Below are positions 6,616 to 13,733 of a DNA stretch of 18,873 nt, piece after piece. Each line of letters begins with the position of its first letter. Within the stretch, counting starts at the first letter, position 1. Source of the DNA: an uncultured Selenomonadaceae bacterium. Lineage in GTDB: Bacteria; Bacillota; Negativicutes; Selenomonadales; Selenomonadaceae. Location of the stretch: assembly GCA_945637225.1 (NCBI GenBank), contig CALZDE010000012.1, positions 1-18,873 of the forward strand, written 5' to 3'. The position numbers and the translations under genes are program-made. Below the pieces are notes generated by a model. That model was not told the origin of the DNA, did not search any database, and saw nothing but the letters and a program-made list of their open reading frames with translations.

Positions 6616-8679
6616 TCACATCAGTGCGCTGACATCCAGAATCATTGCTACATGACCGTCACCGAGAACGGTAGCGCCTGCCAGCATCTTCAGACCGGAG
6701 AGCAGCTTGCCCAGGGTCTTGATAACAATTTCCTGCTGTCCAATAAGGTTATCGACAACAATACCTGTCTTATGATCACCTACATGAACAACTACTACGA
6801 ATATATCTTCTTCTTCCTGCTCATGTCCCTTTGGAACGCTGAGAACCTCACCCAGACGGACAATTGGGATAATCTGGCCACGAAGAACAATAACTTCCTT
6901 ATTCTGTACAGTCTTAATATCGTTTGGAGTGATATTGATAGTGCTGTCAATGGAGCCCAGAGGAATAGCATACATCTCATCCTGTACCTTAACCAGCATA
7001 GCCTGAATAATAGCCAGGGTCAGAGGCAGCTTAATCTTGAATACAGAACCTTCATCAATCTTAGTGGTTACGTCTACATGACCGCCTAAGGACTCAATCT
7101 TGCTGCGTACTACGTCCATACCTACGCCACGGCCTGATACGTCAGTAATAACCTCTGCAGTGGAGAAGCCTGGCAGGAAGATAAGACGAACTGCATCTGC
7201 ATCTGGCAGTGCATCAGCCTCATCACGAGTAACCATGCCCTTCTCAACAGCCTTATTACGAATCTTGTCAGCATTAATACCGCTGCCATCGTCAGTAACC
7301 ATGATTACTACATTGTTACCTTCATGACGGGCAATCAGGCCAACCTCACCAGTACGAGGCTTGCCCTTAGCTTCACGCTCATCAGGATGCTCAACACCAT
7401 GGTCAAGGGAGTTACGCAGAAGATGCATCAATGGATCGCCGATCTCATCAATAACGGTACGGTCAAGCTCTGTCTCCTCACCCTCGATGGTAAGGTTAAT
7501 GTCCTTATTGAGTTCCTTAGCAAGGTCACGTACCATACGTGGGAAGCGGTTGAATACCTGGCTTACAGGCACCATGCGGACCTTCATAACTACGGACTGC
7601 AAATCGGTAGTAACACGGTCCATCTGCTCTAATGTCTCTGTCAGCTCAGTGAGACGATGGGTCATGCCGATCTGCTCTAAGCGAACCTTATTAGTAACAA
7701 GCTCTCCTACCAGATTCATCAGGGTATCAAGCTTTTCAATATCTACACGAACAGACTGACCTGCTGCATGCTTAGGCTTGTCAGCAACCTTCTTTGGTGG
7801 TGCTGCCTTAGCTGGTGCCTTTGCAGGTGTATTTGCTATTGGTGCCGGTGCTGCCGCTGGTGCAGGAGCAGCCGCTGGTGCCGCAGCTGCAACTGGTGCT
7901 GCCGCTGCTGGTACATCAAGCTTAATTTCAGTAGCAACTACCTTAGTAATTTCAGAAATAGCACCTACTGCCTCTTCGACAGCCTTGCAATCCTTGTCAG
8001 TCACTACACAAACCTCAAAGCTGTGCTCAAATTTCTCCTGCTCAAGATCTTCACCGGAAGGAACAGACTTAATAACATCACCTAATTCATCCAGTGCATT
8101 CATTACCATGTAAGAACGTGCTGACTTCAGCAGACAGCTGTCAGAAAGCTCTACATGCACTGAGAATGCCAGCATACCTGCGCCGAGTGCTTCTTTTATT
8201 ACCTTCTTGTCAGTGTCATTCAGCTGAATACTGTTAGCTGCTTCTGCGGTTGCAGCTGCGGCTGGTGCTTCCTCTGCTGGTGCTGCTGCTGCAGACTCAC
8301 CCTTAGCAATAGCATTTACCTGACGAACCAAATCGGATACATCAACTAAATCCTCGCCATCGCCATTACCGATATTCTCAATCATTTCCTGCAGAGAGTC
8401 AACGCACTTGAAGATTACATCAATAATTTCCTCGCTAACCTTCAACTGCTCTTTTCTGAGCATATCCAGCAGATTTTCCATATCATGAGTCAGCTCTGCG
8501 GTCTTGGTGTAACCCATGGTAGCGGACATACCCTTCAAGGTATGAGCGTTACGGAAAATCTCGTTCAATACTGACAAGTCTTCAGGATTGTTTTCCAGAC
8601 CCAGCAGGCCATCATTCAGCGACTGTAAATGTTCCCGTGACTCATCCAAAAACATTTCCATGTACTGATTTGTTTCCAT
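6616..8679 (-). CDS. cheA: Chemotaxis histidine kinase CheA
   Basis: CheA autophosphorylates and passes phosphate to CheY and CheB. All five domains are present in 687 aa. P1 (about 1-125) has the phosphorylated His46 in NAHTLKGMSATMG. P2, the response-regulator docking domain, is at about 170-253. The P3 dimerisation helices are at about 308-370. The P4 ATPase has an N-box around Asn423 (LLRNSLDHGVE), G1 DDGSG at 463-467 and G2 GRGVG at 516-520. P5, the CheW-like domain, is at about 555-687. Two linkers are low-complexity Ala/Pro: about 129-148 and 255-305, the second made of repeated Ala-Ala-Pro units. ATG at 8679 has an AGGGGG ribosome site. It sits 20 bases after cheB and 27 before cheW, in one operon. 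Confidence 0.97.
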   Translation of the reverse strand: METNQYMEMFLDESREHLQSLNDGLLGLENNPEDLSVLNEIFRNAHTLKGMSATMGYTKTAELTHDMENLLDMLRKEQLKVSEEIIDVIFKCVDSLQEMIENIGNGDGEDLVDVSDLVRQVNAIAKGESAAAAPAEEAPAAAATAEAANSIQLNDTDKKVIKEALGAGMLAFSVHVELSDSCLLKSARSYMVMNALDELGDVIKSVPSGEDLEQEKFEHSFEVCVVTDKDCKAVEEAVGAISEITKVVATEIKLDVPAAAAPVAAAAPAAAPAPAAAPAPIANTPAKAPAKAAPPKKVADKPKHAAGQSVRVDIEKLDTLMNLVGELVTNKVRLEQIGMTHRLTELTETLEQMDRVTTDLQSVVMKVRMVPVSQVFNRFPRMVRDLAKELNKDINLTIEGEETELDRTVIDEIGDPLMHLLRNSLDHGVEHPDEREAKGKPRTGEVGLIARHEGNNVVIMVTDDGSGINADKIRNKAVEKGMVTRDEADALPDADAVRLIFLPGFSTAEVITDVSGRGVGMDVVRSKIESLGGHVDVTTKIDEGSVFKIKLPLTLAIIQAMLVKVQDEMYAIPLGSIDSTINITPNDIKTVQNKEVIVLRGQIIPIVRLGEVLSVPKGHEQEEEDIFVVVVHVGDHKTGIVVDNLIGQQEIVIKTLGKLLSGLKMLAGATVLGDGHVAMILDVSALM

Positions 8680-8699
8680 TTCTATTCCCCCTGATTAGC

Positions 8700-9956
8700 T
8701 TATTTTTTCACAGCTTTCACTATTGCTCCAGCAACCTGCTGCACTGGCAAAATTTCGTCAGCAATTCCTGAATCAACTACAGCTTTCGGCATTCCATATA
8801 CTACACAGGACTCACTTGACTCTGCTATTATGTAGCCGCCGGCACTTTTAATCTTCTTCATGCCAGCTGCACCGTCACAGCCCATGCCAGTAAGGATTAC
8901 TGATACTACATCCCTGCCAAACTGGACCACAGAATCAAACATGATATCTACTGCCGGCCTATGACTTCCCAACGGCGGATCCTGATTGAGTGATATCACT
9001 CTGTCTGAACCATTGCTCTTTACCGTCATATGATAATTTCCCGGTGCTATGTAGACATGTCCTGGTTTAATTATATCATTATCCTCAGCTTCCTTAACGG
9101 TAACCTTGGATAAGCCATTGAGCCTCTCTGCAAGAGATTTTGTAAAGCCCGCTGGCATATGCTGTACCACTACCATACCGCAAGGTAAATCGGCTGGCAG
9201 AAGCGGTATAACATTCTGCAAAGCTCGCGGCCCTCCCGTAGAAGTTCCCAAAGCAATCAGCTTATGACTTCTCCCTGATGAACCTGAGGAGTTATTAGGG
9301 ACACGCTTTATCTGGAAAGGACTTTGCCTTTGCGCTAACTTTATTTTATCAGTAAGGCTGGTCCGAGTCATTGGCTCAGGCTTCTTTGCTTCTATCGTCT
9401 GCTTCTGTGGCTTCTGTATCATTTGTGACCTTTTGGCCAGCAAATTGATCGCCCTGGCAGATGATGAAGTAGATTCAACCCTATCTAATATATTTATTCG
9501 CTTTAAATCGCCAGCTTCCTTCTTTTTTTCAATAATATTTGAATTAATTGCAAATTTTTTTATTTTTGCATTAGCCGCCGCTCTGCATTTCTCCAAAATA
9601 TCATCAGCAATACCGTCAATTTTGGAGATTGAACCGCCCTGCTTGCAAATAAAATCAACTGCTCCCAGTGAAAGTGCCTTTATGGTTTCATCAGCACCCT
9701 GCTTTGTAAGACTGCTGACCATCACTACTGGCAAAGGACAATCCTGCATGATGACCTCCAAAGCCTGCAGGCCATCCATCACTGGCATATTAACGTCCAA
9801 TGTCAACAGGTCCGGCTTCAGTTTCTCCACCTTGCTTATAGCATCCTTGCCATTTATGGCTGTAGCCACTACTTCAAAGTCGGGCTGCTGGGTAAACAGG
9901 TCTGACAGAACCTTCCTCATAAAAGCTGAGTCATCTGCCACAACTACGCGTATCAT
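8700..9956 (-). CDS. cheB: Chemoreceptor methylesterase/deamidase CheB
   Basis: CheB removes methyl groups from chemoreceptors (and may deamidate them) when phosphorylated by CheA. The 418-aa protein starts with a receiver domain (about 1-122): acidic pocket Asp8/Asp9, phospho-acceptor Asp54 in LLTLDVNMP and conserved Lys105. The C-terminal methylesterase domain (about 230-418) has catalytic Ser239 in GTSTGGP, His266 in VVQHMPAGF and Asp361 in GMGCDGA. The spacing between these residues matches enteric CheB closely. The linker (about 125-229) is long and basic, making this protein about 70 residues longer than the 349-aa E. coli enzyme. ATG at 9956 has GGGGGC nine bases upstream. It begins 18 bases after the PilZ gene. 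Its usual opposite, cheR, is not in this window. Confidence 0.96.
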   Translation of the reverse strand: MIRVVVADDSAFMRKVLSDLFTQQPDFEVVATAINGKDAISKVEKLKPDLLTLDVNMPVMDGLQALEVIMQDCPLPVVMVSSLTKQGADETIKALSLGAVDFICKQGGSISKIDGIADDILEKCRAAANAKIKKFAINSNIIEKKKEAGDLKRINILDRVESTSSSARAINLLAKRSQMIQKPQKQTIEAKKPEPMTRTSLTDKIKLAQRQSPFQIKRVPNNSSGSSGRSHKLIALGTSTGGPRALQNVIPLLPADLPCGMVVVQHMPAGFTKSLAERLNGLSKVTVKEAEDNDIIKPGHVYIAPGNYHMTVKSNGSDRVISLNQDPPLGSHRPAVDIMFDSVVQFGRDVVSVILTGMGCDGAAGMKKIKSAGGYIIAESSESCVVYGMPKAVVDSGIADEILPVQQVAGAIVKAVKK

Positions 9957-9974
9957 AACATTAACGCCCCCATA

Positions 9975-10670
9975 TCACAATCCCATTTTCAGCTCACGAC
10001 GCTGAAGTTCAAATACGAAACGCACCAGCTTAGCCTGAGCCGCAGTATCCATTGCTAAAAATCTAACACCTACATGATATACCTTTATGCCTGCTACATC
10101 TACTGGCTGGCACCTCACAACCTCGCCAATGACCTGCATCAGCTCCATGTTAGGCAAATTATCAATATCCATTGTAACTCTGTTGCCTACCGTCAATGGA
10201 CTAAATACAACAAAGCATACACCGCCACCGCTTATGTCTACCGTATTGGTAGTCAGCATAGACTGTACACTGCCCTCTTCATCCAGCGGATGTACTACAA
10301 TAGGCCTTGTTACCTTTACTCTGACAAACTCTCTTTTCTGAAAGCGTTCCACTACCGGCGGTTTCTGGAGAATCCATACAGGAAGAGGCTGAGACTTTGG
10401 TTCCTTGAAAATTGCTACAAATCTATAGGCACAGCTTCTTTCGATAATCTTTCCAAATACCTGCTCCCCATGTCTAGGTATAATAGGAACCCTGTGCTCA
10501 TCATAAGGCATGGCTACGGTAAGGGTATTTTCGTCAATATCTTCCACACGGCTGCTATAGGTTCTTTCTTCTACATCGTCGTTCATGACAGAAAATTCCA
10601 GGCGCTGTCCCGGTTTTACTACAGAATCTGTTTTTTTCAGATCTTTCGTCATTAATTTATTTCTACCCAT
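9975..10670 (-). CDS. PilZ-domain protein (YcgR/YpfA-like flagellar brake family)
   Basis: This is a predicted cytoplasmic c-di-GMP receptor acting on motility. The 231-aa protein has an N-terminal beta-rich YcgR-type domain (about 19-100) and a C-terminal PilZ domain (about 110-225). Both c-di-GMP-binding signatures are present: RxxxR as Arg113-Glu-Phe-Val-Arg117, and D/NxSxxG as Asp145-Ile-Ser-Gly-Gly-Gly150. Related proteins (YcgR in enterics, YpfA/MotI in Bacillus) slow the motor at high c-di-GMP. ATG at 10670 has GGAGG eight bases upstream. It is the first gene after the 182-base gap and so may lead the transcript that continues into cheB, A, W, C and D, joining c-di-GMP input to chemotaxis output. 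Confidence 0.93.
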   Translation of the reverse strand: MGRNKLMTKDLKKTDSVVKPGQRLEFSVMNDDVEERTYSSRVEDIDENTLTVAMPYDEHRVPIIPRHGEQVFGKIIERSCAYRFVAIFKEPKSQPLPVWILQKPPVVERFQKREFVRVKVTRPIVVHPLDEEGSVQSMLTTNTVDISGGGVCFVVFSPLTVGNRVTMDIDNLPNMELMQVIGEVVRCQPVDVAGIKVYHVGVRFLAMDTAAQAKLVRFVFELQRRELKMGL

Positions 10671-10852
10671 CTAGCCATCCTCCCTAGCTAATCTCAGTGA
10701 CCTGCTTTGATTTTTTATTAGTATCACGCATTCAATAAAGAATACTCTTTCCAGCTTCTTCTTTTGTCCACGTTTTAATTAACTTTTCAGTCTCTACACT
10801 ACATTATACCATGAAGTAACAATTATTGCACGTAAAATCATAAAATTCAATA
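10671..10852 (-). other. 182-base leader between flhG and the PilZ gene
   Basis: This is the longest non-coding stretch in the window. It holds the promoter at 10803-10811 near its start and then about 130 bases of leader before the PilZ start. No strong hairpin, terminator or recognised riboswitch core is visible to me, and no small open frame with a ribosome site stands out. Confidence 0.6.
10803..10811 (-). promoter_or_regulatory. Extended -10 sigma-A promoter upstream of the PilZ-che genes
   Basis: On the minus strand TGG-TATAAT (10811-10803) is a perfect extended -10 element (TGn plus TATAAT). At 17 bases upstream the -35 (GTGCAA) matches only three of six positions, which extended -10 promoters tolerate. 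It lies just past the flhG stop and about 130 bases before the PilZ start, so it can start a PilZ-cheBAWCD transcript apart from the upstream fli/flh genes. Confidence 0.6.
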
Positions 10853-11872
10853 CTAAAATCTGAAAATTTTTCTTAAAAATCCCTGCCAGCCAAGCTGGAC
10901 CTTGTCGTGACGGCCTTCAAGAATGTTATGTGCTAGAGATTTTATACATTTTCCTGCCATAGAATCTGGCTGCATTGCCAAAAGCGGCATTCTTTTGCGA
11001 ACCGCTCCCAACATATTGCGATCCTCCAATATATATCCTACACAATCCACCCTTGTGTTAAGGAATTTACGTGCGGTCTGAGAAAGACTGCCTATTACTT
11101 CTTTGCTTTCCTTTTCATCAAAAACACGATTGACAACAAGCTTGAGATTATTCTTAGAAGAAAGTGTACTGTAAGCCTTCATCATGGCATAAGCATCAGT
11201 AATAGCGGTTGGTTCCGGTGTAGTTATCAGCACTACTTCATCAGCAGCGGTAATAAAATCCCTGACATTCTGTCCAATGCCAGCACTAGTATCTACCAAA
11301 ATTATATCTGCCCATTCATCACAGCCAGCCAGCTTCTGAAAAAGATAATTTCTCTGCTGTGGTGTGCAGGTATCTGCGGCATGCTCCATGCCAGAACCGC
11401 CAGAAATATAGCTTACGCCATAAGGTCCTCTGACAATTACGTCCTCCAGAGCCACATTCTCCCGCAACAGGTCCATCATGCTATGCTTAGATTCAGTATT
11501 TAGAAGGATATCTACATTTGCCATGCCCAGGTCACCGTCAATAATGACTACGCGCTGTCCCAGCTGGCCCAACGCTATAGCTAAATTAACTGCCAAATTT
11601 GTTTTGCCAACACCGCCCTTGCCACTTGTAATGGCTATAGTACGGGCTGTACCCCGGCTATATGATGGCACCTCTGCTGCTGTACGAGGAATAAACTCTT
11701 CTTTTTTTTCTTTTTCCTCTTTCACTTCTGGTACAGGTAATGGCTCTTTTTCTACCGCAACGGTCTTGGTTTCAGGCACCGGACCCAAATTGGGCATAGT
11801 CTTTGGCAACGAAGCACCATTATTATATTTTCCCTCCATCAGCCTTCTCAGCTGTGTAGCCTGATCTTCCAT
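10853..11872 (-). CDS. flhG: MinD/ParA-type ATPase FlhG (YlxH)
   Basis: FlhG controls flagellar number and position by switching FlhF's GTPase. The 339-aa protein has the deviant Walker A GKGGVGKT at 84-91, the Asp of IIDGDLG (113), and a Walker B-like ILVDTSAGIG (191-200; most relatives have DTGAG). The N-terminus contains Asp3-Gln-Ala-x-x-Leu-Arg9, the DQAxxLR motif known to activate FlhF. A Pro/Glu/Lys-rich linker (about 10-73) joins it to the ATPase core and is long for the family. The last residues (LGWQGFLRKIFRF) look like the amphipathic membrane-targeting helix of MinD-type proteins. ATG at 11872 follows the flhF stop by four bases, with GAGG inside the end of flhF, so coupling is likely. 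Confidence 0.94.
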   Translation of the reverse strand: MEDQATQLRRLMEGKYNNGASLPKTMPNLGPVPETKTVAVEKEPLPVPEVKEEKEKKEEFIPRTAAEVPSYSRGTARTIAITSGKGGVGKTNLAVNLAIALGQLGQRVVIIDGDLGMANVDILLNTESKHSMMDLLRENVALEDVIVRGPYGVSYISGGSGMEHAADTCTPQQRNYLFQKLAGCDEWADIILVDTSAGIGQNVRDFITAADEVVLITTPEPTAITDAYAMMKAYSTLSSKNNLKLVVNRVFDEKESKEVIGSLSQTARKFLNTRVDCVGYILEDRNMLGAVRKRMPLLAMQPDSMAGKCIKSLAHNILEGRHDKVQLGWQGFLRKIFRF

Positions 11873-11876
11873 ATAG

Positions 11877-13733
11877 TTACCTCAAAAGCAATTCTGCCAA
11901 TTTTTCTATGCTGGCAGGATGTATATCATCTGGAACGCTCTGCCCATCAGTCAAATAGGAAAGCGCAATCTTCTTTTTATGTAAAAGATTTGGCACAAGG
12001 CCGATACTGCTTGTTTCATCAGTTTTGGTAAAAATTACCCTGTCAGGCTTGCAAACGGAAAAATGCTCCAGTATTGCCTCAGCATCACGATTTTTGGTAG
12101 TGGCACTCATTACAAGATGCTTTTCAATATTTTTATCCACCGCCAAAAACTCACAAAGCTCCTTCATCTGATAATCATTGTACTGACTTCTGCCAGCAGT
12201 ATCTATGAGAATGAGCTGTTTGTTGGAATGCTTGTCAATAGCTTTTTTCAGCGCATCAGGAGAATATACAATTTCCAGTGGCAAACCGATAATATCAGAA
12301 TAAGTTTTCAGCTGGTCTACGGCAGAGATACGATAAGTATCCGCTGTAATCATAGCCGCACTGACACCCTTTTCCAATACGAATTTAGCCGCAATCTTGG
12401 CAAGTGTAGTTGTTTTGCCCACACCAGTAGCACCAATGAGAGCTACTACCTTTGGCCTGCCAGAAAAAAGAGTTATACCCGTAGCTACCCTGATGGTCTT
12501 TCTCAAATACTTTTCCAGTGCAGCCCTTGCCTTAGCAGAGTTCTTATCCGCTACTATTTCAGCACCGGTAAGTCGGGAAATCATATCCTGAATAACCTTA
12601 TCATTTACCTCATTCTGCTTCAGGGCAATCTGAAGATTTACTACCTTTTCATCATTAAGCTCACCGCTCATTGCATGACTGAGCATGGCCTTCATCTGAG
12701 CTAATTCTTCCTGTAACTGAAGAATTTCATTTTCACGGCTGTCATTTTCAGAATCATCTTCAGGAGCAGACTTCTTTTCCTGCTTAACTGATTCCTTAGG
12801 TGTATCTTCTATCTCCGCATTATTTTTAGTATTCTTAATATTCTTCTTTTTCTTTTTAGCTACAGTCTTCTTAGGAGCCTCTTTTTCTACGGTAATTTCT
12901 TCCTGTGGCTTCTCTGCCTTTTCTGCTGGCATTACTGCTTTTGGCTCAAAAACCATTTCCTCAGAAACAGTCGCTTTTTCTTCATGCACTGGCTCTGACT
13001 TAACCTGCTCAACAGGCCTTGGAATATCCATTTCACCGCCATAATAATCGTCATCTAATGGTGGCGGATAATCTTCCTCCTCTGGTAAAGGATAATCATA
13101 CATATCCCTGCTATTATCTATTACAGAAGTTTCCATTTCCTTCTGTTCAGCCGGCTGCTGAGTTTTCTCTGTATTTCCCTGCCTCTTAATTACTTCCATC
13201 AAGTCAGCAATTGTAGCAGATACCTGAGCTGAAGCCTTCTGTGTTTCTTCCTCTTCTATTTTAGCCTGAGCCTTCTGAACCTGCTTGGCAGTACCTGCTG
13301 TCTGATACTGAGCTAAAATACCTCTTGGCGGTTTAATAGGTGCAGGTACCTGTATTGAATCTGACACCTGTACATTCTCCGGCTCCTTAACTGCTGATCG
13401 CTTAGAAACCTTTGGCATTGGCTGCTCTGGCTGTGTCACAGGCTCAGGAGAAGTAAATTCCTCCTGCTGATAATCCTCAATACCGCCAGCTGGGCTTGAA
13501 ATATCGAGACGCCCTTCGGAGCCTCTGCCGGAAATAGCTATATTGACTCTTTCCTCTGGAGACTGATCCTCTACTGCGGCAATAATCTCAACGATTTCCT
13601 TACTGCGGAAGCCCATCAGCCCGCCTTTTCTATATCTCTTTGTGTGAAGAATAACAGCATCATCACCAAGCTCGGCCTTCACGTTAGCCATAGCATCCTT
13701 CATGGTAGGTGCCTTAAAAACCTTGATACGCAT
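11877..13733 (-). CDS. flhF: SRP-type GTPase FlhF with very long linker
   Basis: FlhF is a membrane-associated GTPase of the SRP/FtsY family that places the flagellar base. The B domain is at about 1-56 (MRIKVFKAPT...). The NG domain is at about 340-618: G1 GATGVGKTT at 434-442, G2 region DTYRISAVDQL at 465-475, G3 DTAGR at 511-515, G4 TKTD at 569-572, and TDGQSVPDDI near the end (595-604). Between them, about 60-335 is low-complexity, rich in Glu, Lys, Pro and Gln, with a Tyr/Pro/Asp patch at about 212-240 and a polylysine patch at 293-297. This makes the protein 618 aa, against 366 in Bacillus. It starts directly on the flhA stop (TAAATG, no spacer). Partner of FlhG, encoded next. Confidence 0.95.
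   Translation of the reverse strand: MRIKVFKAPTMKDAMANVKAELGDDAVILHTKRYRKGGLMGFRSKEIVEIIAAVEDQSPEERVNIAISGRGSEGRLDISSPAGGIEDYQQEEFTSPEPVTQPEQPMPKVSKRSAVKEPENVQVSDSIQVPAPIKPPRGILAQYQTAGTAKQVQKAQAKIEEEETQKASAQVSATIADLMEVIKRQGNTEKTQQPAEQKEMETSVIDNSRDMYDYPLPEEEDYPPPLDDDYYGGEMDIPRPVEQVKSEPVHEEKATVSEEMVFEPKAVMPAEKAEKPQEEITVEKEAPKKTVAKKKKKNIKNTKNNAEIEDTPKESVKQEKKSAPEDDSENDSRENEILQLQEELAQMKAMLSHAMSGELNDEKVVNLQIALKQNEVNDKVIQDMISRLTGAEIVADKNSAKARAALEKYLRKTIRVATGITLFSGRPKVVALIGATGVGKTTTLAKIAAKFVLEKGVSAAMITADTYRISAVDQLKTYSDIIGLPLEIVYSPDALKKAIDKHSNKQLILIDTAGRSQYNDYQMKELCEFLAVDKNIEKHLVMSATTKNRDAEAILEHFSVCKPDRVIFTKTDETSSIGLVPNLLHKKKIALSYLTDGQSVPDDIHPASIEKLAELLLR

Noticed and set aside
7780..7920. GCTGCTGCC-type repeats as a DNA repeat element
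   Set aside because: They are codon repeats for the Ala/Pro linker in CheA, a common feature of that protein, not an independent element.
7768..8113. Plus-strand open frames rich in Cys/Trp/Arg or in Ala/Gly opposite the cheA linker
   Set aside because: The odd composition is the complement of the Ala/Pro repeat codons of the CheA linker; not separate genes.
10671..10797. Possible c-di-GMP riboswitch before the PilZ gene
   Set aside because: I looked for the conserved GEMM-type core sequence and paired stems and did not see them; the leader is A-rich and weakly structured.
12063..12704. Plus-strand open frame (213 codons) opposite flhF
   Set aside because: It overlaps the conserved GTPase domain of flhF on the other strand; its composition reflects the complement of that gene.
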